Assembly: GCA_037147175.1 (NCBI GenBank)
Contig: JBAWVS010000019.1
Location: 1 to 44,843, forward strand
DNA: 44,843 nt
Source: a bacterium
GTDB taxonomy: Bacteria > Cyanobacteriota > Vampirovibrionia > Gastranaerophilales > UBA9971
Direction of reading: 5' to 3'
Of this stretch, positions 17,163 through 23,784 are shown piece by piece (position 1 is the stretch's first letter; each line of letters opens with the position of its first letter). The notes beneath the pieces were generated by a model that saw nothing but the letters and a program-made list of their open reading frames with translations, did no database searches and was not told the DNA's origin. The position numbers were made by a program, and so were the translations under genes.

Positions 17163-17435
17163 ATGGTGGAAACTGCTTATAAAGGTATAAAAGTAGAAGG
17201 TTGCGGAAAAGGCAGAGCTACTTGGTACTTATACACTGATTTATGTAAAGGTTGCGGATTATGTATAGTAAAATGCCCGATCAACATAAAAGGTGAAAAA
17301 TGCTTACAGTGGTCAAATGAAGTTGGAATTTACATGACTCCTGCTGTGCAGCCTGATCCGACTTTATGTATTGCTTGCGGAACTTGCGAAATGATTTGTC
17401 CTGACAGCGCAATCAGAGTAGAAAAAAATAAATAA
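17163..17435 (+). CDS. korD: 2-oxoacid:ferredoxin oxidoreductase, delta (ferredoxin) subunit
   Basis: A 90-residue bacterial-type ferredoxin with two 4Fe-4S motifs. The first is CKGCGLCIVKCP (near residue 30) and the second CIACGTCEMICPDSAI (near residue 70), so all eight cluster Cys are present. An additional Cys lies between them. It passes electrons from the TPP centre to free ferredoxin. AAGGAG precedes the ATG by about 8 nt. The delta gene is often first in kor/por operons of other organisms; here it is last, and hydE follows 14 nt downstream. Confidence 0.93.
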   Translation: MVETAYKGIKVEGCGKGRATWYLYTDLCKGCGLCIVKCPINIKGEKCLQWSNEVGIYMTPAVQPDPTLCIACGTCEMICPDSAIRVEKNK

Positions 17436-17449
17436 ATTAGAAAAATTAA

Positions 17450-18484
17450 ATGAACTTTAAAGAAATAATTTACAAAGCAGAAAATACACACAATCTCACT
17501 AAAAATGAGATTGTGTGTATTCTTGCAAATGAGGATATAAACCAAGAGCTTTTCGAAGCTGCAGATAGAGTTAGAGAAAAATATGTCGGCAATGAAGTTC
17601 ATCTTAGGGGATTAATAGAATTTTCCAATATTTGTTCTAAAAATTGCTTTTACTGCGGGCTTAGAAGAGATAATAAAAATATCAAAAGATACAAGCTTGA
17701 GCCGGAAATTATAATAGATTTTGCCCAAAAAGCTGCATCTTACGGCTATAAAACTTTTGTATTGCAATCAGGAGAGGGCAATATCTACTCTCTTGAGGAA
17801 ATGATTTATATAATTTCTGAAATTAAAAAATTTGATGTAGCTATAACACTTAGCATTGGTGAAAAAACAGAAGAAGAATATCAATTATTCAAAAATGCAG
17901 GTGCAGACAGATTTCTTTTAAGAATAGAAACAACTGATAAAGAGCTATATAACAAACTTCACCCGGGAATGAGCCATGAAAACAGAATTAATTGCCTTAA
18001 AACCATAAAAAAACTTGGATATGAAACAGGAACAGGGTGTTTAATAGGTCTGCCCGACCAAACTATCGAATCACTGGCTGATGATATTTTGTTTTTTAAA
18101 GAACTTGGCGCTGATATGATAGGAGTTGGCCCTTTTATTCCTAATGAGGACACTCCTCTTAGTTCCGAAAAAGGCGGCGATTTTGAACTTGCTTTAAAAG
18201 TTATGGCGATTACAAGGCTTTTGCTCCCAGATATAAATATTCCGGCCACTACTGCAATGGAAACACTTAATCCTCAAGGAAGACTTATTGCTCTTCAAAG
18301 CGGTGCAAACGTTGTTATGCCAAATGTTACCGAAGGGGAATACAGAGCTTTATACAAGCTTTATCCGTGGAAAATTTGCATAAACGATTCGCCTATTCAT
18401 TGCAGAGGTTGCATTACAGGAAAAATTCACGGCATAGGAAGAACTGTATCAAAAGAGTGCGGATTTAGAAATAAAATAGACTAA
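17450..18484 (+). CDS. hydE: [FeFe] hydrogenase H-cluster radical SAM maturase HydE
   Basis: Radical SAM enzyme (344 residues) that helps build the diiron site of [FeFe] hydrogenase. The radical-SAM cysteines are Cys62, Cys66 and Cys69 (CSKNCFYC), in the HydE-type context HLRGLIEFSNIC. The C-terminal half has IGVGPFIPNEDTPL, TTAMETLNPQGR and NVVMPNVT, which match HydE better than biotin synthase. It follows korD by 14 nt and probably shares its transcript, which links H2 metabolism to ferredoxin reduction. HydF, HydG and the hydrogenase are not in the window. A perfect 16-bp inverted repeat covers codons 12-24. The RBS before the ATG is weak. Confidence 0.92.
   Translation: MNFKEIIYKAENTHNLTKNEIVCILANEDINQELFEAADRVREKYVGNEVHLRGLIEFSNICSKNCFYCGLRRDNKNIKRYKLEPEIIIDFAQKAASYGYKTFVLQSGEGNIYSLEEMIYIISEIKKFDVAITLSIGEKTEEEYQLFKNAGADRFLLRIETTDKELYNKLHPGMSHENRINCLKTIKKLGYETGTGCLIGLPDQTIESLADDILFFKELGADMIGVGPFIPNEDTPLSSEKGGDFELALKVMAITRLLLPDINIPATTAMETLNPQGRLIALQSGANVVMPNVTEGEYRALYKLYPWKICINDSPIHCRGCITGKIHGIGRTVSKECGFRNKID
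17483..17521 (+). promoter_or_regulatory. Perfect 16-bp hairpin inside the 5' end of hydE
   Basis: Left arm 17483-17498 (AATACACACAATCTCA), loop CTAAAAA, right arm 17506-17521, exactly complementary over 16 bp. It begins 33 nt after the hydE start codon and encodes residues from about 12 to 24. A stem this long and perfect inside coding sequence is unlikely by chance. It could slow ribosomes, separate hydE expression from korABCD, or bind a protein as DNA. It lacks a T-run, so it is not a standard terminator. Confidence 0.6.
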
Positions 18485-18493
18485 CAAATATAT

Positions 18494-19276
18494 TTATCGA
18501 ATTTTAAAGCGAAAAAATATATCCAATAAATTACTTATAACAGGCATTACACTTAAACTTCTGCATTTTTTTGAAATAAATTCATAAGATAGTCTTTGGA
18601 ATTTAGTAAAATATTTATCCAGCATGTTATTACGTTCAAGTGTTAGCTTTTCTTGCTGATTAATATTTGTAGAAAGACCTCCGATATTAAAAATATTTAT
18701 TGGAAAGCCGAGGTATTTTGACTCGATTTTATGTTCCAGAAAAACTCTCAAAAACCATTCATGATCACTTACGATTTTATAATTTGTGTCAAAGTTGCCG
18801 TATTTAGAGAAAGCCGACTTTTTATAAAAACATCCCGGCTGACAGGGCGTGTTTTTCATCAGGTAAATTTTATTAAACTTATTATGTTTTTGTATGCAAA
18901 TAGTTCCTGTTTGTTTATTTAGTACTGCTATATCTCCATAAATCACTTCTGCTTGAGAATCTTCTGCATTTTCGGCAACCAGTTTCAGAATATTTTCATG
19001 CAAAAATTGATCGTCAGAATTTAAAAAAAACAAATAATCTCCTGTCGCATGCTTAATTCCAGAGTTCATTGCATCATAAAGTCCATTATCAGGCTCACTG
19101 ATAATAGTAGAAATTTTATCGCTGTATTTATTGACAATATTTAAAGTATTATCAGTAGAAACACCGTCAATTATTATATATTCAAAATTTTTATAAGTTT
19201 GGTTAATAACGCTAAGAATGGCGTTTTCAATAGATTTTTCAGAGTTTTTACAAACAGTGATTATTGAGAATTTCAT
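18494..19276 (-). CDS. Family 2 glycosyltransferase
   Basis: A 260-residue GT-A enzyme. The N-terminus FSIITVCKNSEKSIENAILSVINQTY and YIIIDGVSTDNT form the nucleotide-sugar fold. The metal-binding Asp motif is LNSDDQF near residue 88, and SDHEWFLR near residue 165 supplies the likely catalytic base region. It resembles WcaA-like/colanic-acid-type transferases that work on surface polysaccharides. The RBS GGGAG lies within the last codons of the preceding prepilin-like gene, so the two are probably translationally linked. Donor and acceptor are unknown. Confidence 0.88.
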   Translation of the reverse strand: MKFSIITVCKNSEKSIENAILSVINQTYKNFEYIIIDGVSTDNTLNIVNKYSDKISTIISEPDNGLYDAMNSGIKHATGDYLFFLNSDDQFLHENILKLVAENAEDSQAEVIYGDIAVLNKQTGTICIQKHNKFNKIYLMKNTPCQPGCFYKKSAFSKYGNFDTNYKIVSDHEWFLRVFLEHKIESKYLGFPINIFNIGGLSTNINQQEKLTLERNNMLDKYFTKFQRLSYEFISKKCRSLSVMPVISNLLDIFFRFKIR

Positions 19277-19283
19277 TAAATAA

Positions 19284-19502
19284 TTAATCTCCCATTTGCT
19301 GCATTAATAACTGCCCGTTACTGTCAATAGTTCCCGAAACGCTACCCTTAAAGTAACCTACAAATAGACTTGGATTCAATTTCAACAATGCTACTCCCAT
19401 TACAATCGCAACTAGTGCTGAAACCAGTAAAAATTCCTGTAGAGATTGACCATAATTTCTTTGAGAGGTTTTTTTTAGAATTTTCATTAATTTAACTCGC
19501 AT
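19284..19502 (-). CDS. Flp-like (type IVb) prepilin-like small protein
   Basis: A 72-residue protein. A basic leader (residues 1-17) ends in Gly18, followed by QSLQEF with Glu23 at +5 and Phe24 at +6, then a hydrophobic helix (about residues 24-42). This is the class of signal cut by TadV/PilD-type prepilin peptidase in Flp/Tad pilins and TadE-like proteins. The rest (Gly/Ser-rich, ending LLMQQMGD) is short, as in Flp pilins. No tad assembly genes are nearby; it lies between glyS and a glycosyltransferase. The start is uncertain because the RBS is weak; Met6 is an alternative. Confidence 0.66.
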   Translation of the reverse strand: MRVKLMKILKKTSQRNYGQSLQEFLLVSALVAIVMGVALLKLNPSLFVGYFKGSVSGTIDSNGQLLMQQMGD

Positions 19503-19513
19503 ATTTTATTAAA

Positions 19514-21568
19514 TTAAAAAATTATTTTGCTAAAATCTGCAATATTTAAAAATTTATCTCTCAAAATCCCGAGAAGATTTAGCCTGTTTTGTTTAATTTG
19601 CTCGTCATTGTCCATTACCAGCACTTTATCAAAAAAGTTTTCTATTTTTGGAATACAGTCTTCAAGATTTTTAACCAGTTGATTATAATCATTACTGTTA
19701 TCAATTTTAGAAACATATTCCCATAATTCTTTTTCTGCATCTATTACAAATAAATCTGATTTTACTTTTGGGTCAAACTTCTGATTTTTGATAATTCTGA
19801 TTATTCTGTTTGCTGATTCGTGAAATGCTTTATAAGAATCTTTTTTTAACAATTCGTTTACTGTCTCAACTCTTGTGATCAAGTCAGAGAGGTTTTCCAG
19901 AGAATCCTTTGCAGAAAGTGCAGCTTCTACTACATCATGTTTATATTTTTCCGTTAACTGATTTTTTAGCCTTTGAACAATAAATTCTTTTATATCATTA
20001 ATAAATTTATCTTTATTTTCTATATCCAAAGGCTGGACATAAAGAGTTTTTTCTACCAGCAATGATAAATTAATATCCAGTTTTTTATCAATTATTGTAT
20101 TAATTATACCAAGTGCTGCTCTTCTTAAGCCAAGTGGATCAGCCGAGCCTGTTGGTGCTTTCCCCAGTGCAAAGACTCCGCAGATTGTATCAATTTTGTC
20201 AGCTATGCCTACTACTTGCCCTGTAATAGTATTAGCAAGTTCTCCTTCAGAAGAGATGGGCATATAATGTTCTCTTATCCCTTTTGCGATAAGCTCGTCT
20301 TCTCCGTTTAATTTAGCATAATCACCGCCAATAATCCCTTGCAGCTCTGTAAATTCTCTAACCATTGTGGTTACTAAGTCTGCTTTGCACAATTCTGCTG
20401 TTCTTATTGCTTTTAAAGTCGTTTCATCTTCAAGTTTTAAATCACATCCTATAAATCCTGAAATTTGCTTTATTCTCTGTGTTTTATCAAAAAGATTTCC
20501 GAGTCCTTTTTGGAAAGTCACACCTTTTAAATCGTCCACTCTTTGGACTAAAGTCTTTTTAGTATCTTCTTTGTAGAAGAAAATTGCATCATCCAGCCTT
20601 GGTTTTACCACTTTTTCGTTGCCTTTTCTGATATTATCAAGGTTTGACTCATCATGATTTGCTATGGTTATGAAATAATTTAGCAATTTTCCTTCTTTAT
20701 TATAAATAGGAAAATATCTTTGATGATGCGCAAGCACGCATACAATTACATCATTTGTAATCTCGAGATATTTCTCGTCAAAACTTCCAATTACAGGCGT
20801 TGGCCACTCAACAAGATTTGTTACTTCATCAAGGAGTTCAGCGGGAATCTCCGGCACGCCGCCTTTTGAGGTAGCAGCTTTATTAATTAAATTAACTATT
20901 TCCTGTTTTCTTCTTTGAGGATCAGCTATAACTTGTGCTTTATAAAGATTTTCAAGATAAGTATCAGGATTATCTATTTTTACCTGTTTATTTTCAGAAA
21001 ATCTATGACCTCTTGAATATTGAGAAGACTCAGCATTGCCGATTTTAATTTTTACTTCTTTATCATCAAGAATAGAAACAATCCATCTGATTGGGCGTGA
21101 GAACTTTATTTCAAAGTCAGCCCATCTCATAAAACGTCCGCCTTGAATACTTAAGATAATTTCCGGAATAATATTTTTCAGAACTTCTTCAGTAGGCTTA
21201 CCATCCTGTTTTATGGAAGCATATAAATATTCCACGCCTGCAATTTCTTTTTTTGAAAGTATATCCGGATTAATACCCTGCTTTTTGGCAAAACCAAGAG
21301 CTGCATTTGTCAAATTTCCACTTGCATCAAAAGCAATGTTTGCAGGCGGACCTTTAATTTCTGTTGTAAGATCAGGCTGTGACTCAGATATACTGTTGAC
21401 TATTACACATAATCTTCTTGGTGTTCCATAAGTTATTATATCTTTGAATTCAATTTTATTTTCTTCAAGAACTTTTGTCAGTGATTCTTTTAGTTGATTT
21501 AAAGCTGAAGAAATAAATTTATAGGGTAATTCTTCGGTTCCAATTTCTAATAAGTATTTCTTTGTCAC
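19514..21568 (-). CDS. glyS: Glycine--tRNA ligase, beta subunit
   Basis: Beta subunit (684 residues, normal length) of the tetrameric alpha2-beta2 glycyl-tRNA synthetase, which charges tRNA-Gly. The N-terminus KYLLEIGTEELPYKFI is diagnostic. The central HD-like region includes EFTELQGIIGGDYAK and the GSADPLGLRRAALGI motif. The C-terminal anticodon-binding part is Lys-rich. The start is GTG, with AAAGG about 8 nt upstream. glyQ (alpha) is not adjacent, although in many bacteria glyQ and glyS are together. It is in a minus-strand set with thiG upstream and the prepilin-like gene 11 nt downstream. Confidence 0.97.
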   Translation of the reverse strand: MTKKYLLEIGTEELPYKFISSALNQLKESLTKVLEENKIEFKDIITYGTPRRLCVIVNSISESQPDLTTEIKGPPANIAFDASGNLTNAALGFAKKQGINPDILSKKEIAGVEYLYASIKQDGKPTEEVLKNIIPEIILSIQGGRFMRWADFEIKFSRPIRWIVSILDDKEVKIKIGNAESSQYSRGHRFSENKQVKIDNPDTYLENLYKAQVIADPQRRKQEIVNLINKAATSKGGVPEIPAELLDEVTNLVEWPTPVIGSFDEKYLEITNDVIVCVLAHHQRYFPIYNKEGKLLNYFITIANHDESNLDNIRKGNEKVVKPRLDDAIFFYKEDTKKTLVQRVDDLKGVTFQKGLGNLFDKTQRIKQISGFIGCDLKLEDETTLKAIRTAELCKADLVTTMVREFTELQGIIGGDYAKLNGEDELIAKGIREHYMPISSEGELANTITGQVVGIADKIDTICGVFALGKAPTGSADPLGLRRAALGIINTIIDKKLDINLSLLVEKTLYVQPLDIENKDKFINDIKEFIVQRLKNQLTEKYKHDVVEAALSAKDSLENLSDLITRVETVNELLKKDSYKAFHESANRIIRIIKNQKFDPKVKSDLFVIDAEKELWEYVSKIDNSNDYNQLVKNLEDCIPKIENFFDKVLVMDNDEQIKQNRLNLLGILRDKFLNIADFSKIIF

Positions 21569-21610
21569 TATTTTGACCTTTCAATATATTCATTGCAAAA
21601 CTTTAAAAAA

Positions 21611-22381
21611 TTATTTTCCAACAATGCCTACAAGAGGAGAAGATGCGCTCGCATATGCCTTTATTGGAATTCTACCTGCGTTATAAGCCATTCTTCCAGC
21701 TTCTACACCAAGCTTAAACGCTTCCGCCATTTTAACCGGATTTTCTGCAAGTGCTATAGCAGTATTTACAAGTACACAGTCAGCACCCATTTCCATAACC
21801 TGCGCTGCTTCAGACGGAACTCCAAGTCCTGCATCAACGACAACAGGAATATTTGATTGTTCAATGATTATTTTGATATTTTCTGCTGTTTTTATCCCCT
21901 GACCGGTGCCTATAGGAGAAGCAAGCGGCATAACTGTTGCACATCCAATATCTTCCAAATGTTTTGCAAGTAGTGGATCGGCATTTATGTACGGGAGGAC
22001 AACAAAATCTTCTTCAATAAGTCTTTTCGCTGCTTCAAGTGTTGCAATAGGGTCGGGTAAAAGATATTTAGCATCAGGAATAACTTCTAGTTTTATCCAG
22101 TTATTTATACCCATTGCTTTTGAAAGTCTTGCCACTCTTAAAGCTTCATCTACAGTTTGACAGCCTGCAGTATTTGGGAGTATCCAGTATTTGTTTGTAT
22201 CAATATAGTTCATTATCCCTACATGCCCCGGTGCGCATGAATCAACCCTTCTTATTGCAACGGTAATAATTTCTGCACCACTGGCAATATGAGCCTGTTT
22301 CATTACTTCAAAGTCATTAAACTTGCCTGTTCCTAACATCAGGCGGGAATTAAACGTTTTTCCTGCAATTGTTATAGACAT
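21611..22381 (-). CDS. thiG: Thiazole synthase
   Basis: Forms the thiazole phosphate ring of thiamine from deoxyxylulose 5-phosphate, dehydroglycine and ThiS-thiocarboxylate. The Schiff-base lysine is Lys97 in NWIKLEVI. The phosphate-binding part is [30 protein letters not shown], and the C-terminus [11 protein letters not shown] is typical. The start is the ATG with AAAAGGTG upstream, giving 256 residues; a longer in-frame reading adds 45 poorly conserved residues and is rejected. thiS, thiF and thiH/thiO are absent nearby. No TPP riboswitch elements were found upstream, but a 22-bp perfect palindrome lies there. Confidence 0.95.
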   Translation of the reverse strand: MSITIAGKTFNSRLMLGTGKFNDFEVMKQAHIASGAEIITVAIRRVDSCAPGHVGIMNYIDTNKYWILPNTAGCQTVDEALRVARLSKAMGINNWIKLEVIPDAKYLLPDPIATLEAAKRLIEEDFVVLPYINADPLLAKHLEDIGCATVMPLASPIGTGQGIKTAENIKIIIEQSNIPVVVDAGLGVPSEAAQVMEMGADCVLVNTAIALAENPVKMAEAFKLGVEAGRMAYNAGRIPIKAYASASSPLVGIVGK

Positions 22382-22766
22382 AATTAAATTCACCTTTTTA
22401 GTTTTAATTTGATTCTTACTTTTGAGGTATAAAAAATTTTTTATACCAGCTTTATTACTAATAAGATACAACGTAAAAACTCTCAATTCAAAGATTTTTT
22501 TATTATATCTTTTCAAAAAAACAATTCGAATTTCATAATATATATTTGAAGATATATAACCAATAAATAAAATAAATTTAACGAAAGAGATTTTTTAAGT
22601 ATTAAAAGCTTTTAGCCATATTGTAACAAAATATTAAGTCAATTATGTCAAATTTAGCAATTTTTGCGAGTATCTACTCTTTATATATATAAGAGATATA
22701 AAGCATACACAAACACTAATAAAACAAGATTTTAGCATTAATAGATAACATAAAAGGAGTACTACT
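22382..22766. other. Divergent intergenic region between thiG and a small protein gene
   Basis: About 385 bp, strongly AT-rich. On the thiG side lies a perfect palindrome at 22426-22447. On the right side is a promoter-like TTGCGA (22664-22669), 18 nt, TATAAG (22688-22693), which could drive the gene at 22767. No TPP-riboswitch signature (CTGAGA or its complement) and no ORF of note was found. Confidence 0.45.
22426..22447. promoter_or_regulatory. Perfect 22-bp palindrome upstream of thiG
   Basis: GGTAT, six A, six T, ATACC: fully self-complementary with no loop, about 45 nt upstream of the thiG ATG. The symmetry fits a dimeric repressor operator or a cruciform. With no unpaired loop or T-run it is not a terminator. 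Because the centre is a simple A6T6 run, part of the symmetry could be chance; the flanking GGTAT/ATACC makes it more notable. Confidence 0.4.
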
Positions 22767-23057
22767 ATGGGTATTGCTGCAAGTCAAGCACGTTTAACAA
22801 TGATTACCGCTCGTCAAAGTGATTTAGAATTCCAAATGCAATCAATTTCACAACAAAGAAGTGTACTAGCTTTGCAGGCTGCACAATCACAGGATACAAA
22901 CTCAAGTCAATCTGCACAATTACAAGCAGTAGATAAACAACTTGAATCTAAAATGCTGCAACTTCAAACACAACAAAAAATGGTTAATACAGAGTATGAT
23001 TCAGTAAAGAAAACAATGGATGACAGCATTACAAGATCATTTAAAACATTAGCATAA
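22767..23057 (+). CDS. Small helical protein with GIAASQARL..TAR N-terminus
   Basis: A 96-residue protein, almost entirely helical, Gln/Ser-rich and without signal peptide or membrane segment. Residues 1-16 contain MGIAASQARLTMITAR, a pattern I recall from many short uncharacterised proteins of non-photosynthetic Cyanobacteria relatives and a few other phyla. Two long helices (about 15-45 and 52-90), separated by a Thr/Asn/Ser turn, would form a hairpin coiled coil. The size and fold type recall WXG100-like or needle-like secreted proteins, but no WXG motif is present. AAAAGGAG precedes the ATG, and a terminator follows at 23080. Expression is likely high and monocistronic. Function unknown. 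Confidence 0.82.
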   Translation: MGIAASQARLTMITARQSDLEFQMQSISQQRSVLALQAAQSQDTNSSQSAQLQAVDKQLESKMLQLQTQQKMVNTEYDSVKKTMDDSITRSFKTLA

Positions 23058-23079
23058 ATAAAATTTAAATAATTCAAAC

Positions 23080-23118
23080 AAAAAGCCCTCTAAATTTGAT
23101 TAGAAGGCTTTTTGTTTT
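23080..23118 (+). terminator. Rho-independent terminator
   Basis: AAAAAGCCCTCTAA, loop ATTTGA, TTAGAAGGCTTTTT, then TGTTTTTG. A 14-bp stem with one mismatch and a T-rich tail, 23 nt after the stop codon of the gene ending at 23057. Confidence 0.88.
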
Positions 23119-23265
23119 TGTCTCATGCAAGTCTAATTGTAAATAAAGTTTAAGATTATTTAAAAAGCTGAAATTTAATATTTTTAAAAGGTTTATATAT
23201 ATTAGCGGGGTTTTTATTTAGTTTAATTTTGGTTTTATCTAAATATATAATAGAGGAGGAGATTT

Positions 23266-23625
23266 ATGAGTATTGGCGCAATAGATTCTTTTGGCAGTAC
23301 AACACAGGCTAACACAAATTTTAACACGGGTATTCTTCAGTTGCTGATGTCACTTTTGTCAAATCAAAATGCTTTAAGCTCCCAGAATACAGCTAATATT
23401 TTCGGAACTGCAGACTATAATAATTTATTAGGGTCTAGCAGTAATTCAGGAGTTAACAGTATTTTTAATAGCGCAACTATTCCAACAAACTCAAGCACAA
23501 TAGATTCATTGACATTAAATTCCCGTCCAACTGCTGATGAAGAAAAAATGCTTGCAAGCGGATATGCGTCTTACGTTAAAACAGCATTAGATACAAAAAT
23601 CCCATCTATGAAAGCAAAAAAATAA
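23266..23625 (+). CDS. Small Ser/Asn-rich protein of unknown function
   Basis: A 119-residue protein beginning MSIGAIDSFGSTT. It is Ser/Asn/Thr-rich with a short hydrophobic-polar helix near residues 25-38 (GILQLLMSLLSNQNALSS), an Asn/Ser-rich middle and a final charged helix (TADEEKMLASGYASYVKTAL). It has no signal peptide. GAGGAGGAG before the ATG is a near-perfect RBS, and its own terminator follows at 23664. The N-terminal pattern M-x-I-G/A is shared with the proteins at 22767 and 38171, and a DSFG element is present. The composition suggests an extracellular or structural role, which is inference. Confidence 0.78.
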   Translation: MSIGAIDSFGSTTQANTNFNTGILQLLMSLLSNQNALSSQNTANIFGTADYNNLLGSSSNSGVNSIFNSATIPTNSSTIDSLTLNSRPTADEEKMLASGYASYVKTALDTKIPSMKAKK

Positions 23626-23663
23626 ATCATAATTTATTTCAACTAATTTTCTATAATTTTTTA

Positions 23664-23712
23664 AAAAAAACAATAACGAGAGCGAATATTTCGAGCTTGT
23701 TATTGTTTTTTA
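23664..23712 (+). terminator. Rho-independent terminator
   Basis: AAAAACAATAAC pairs with GTTATTGTTTTT. The interior forms a second short stem CGAA-TAT-TTCG. It ends in a run of T after 23703. It closes the small gene ending at 23625 and precedes the TPR gene. Confidence 0.82.
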
Positions 23713-23784
23713 TATATCAAAATTCATTAATATTTAGACCTTTATGTTAATATATTTATTAAATTCAGGAGGTTTTCGATATTT

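Noticed and set aside
17450-18484. Biotin synthase (BioB) identity
   Set aside because: A biotin transporter is in the window, but the sequence context around the CxxxCxxC motif and the C-terminal blocks fit HydE, and the BioB-specific second-cluster residues are not evident.
22382-22516. 45-residue N-terminal extension of ThiG
   Set aside because: No family support; AAAAGGTG directly before the ATG at 22381 decides the start.
22382-22766. TPP riboswitch upstream of thiG
   Set aside because: Looked for CTGAGA and ACCTGAT-type elements on the minus strand; none found.
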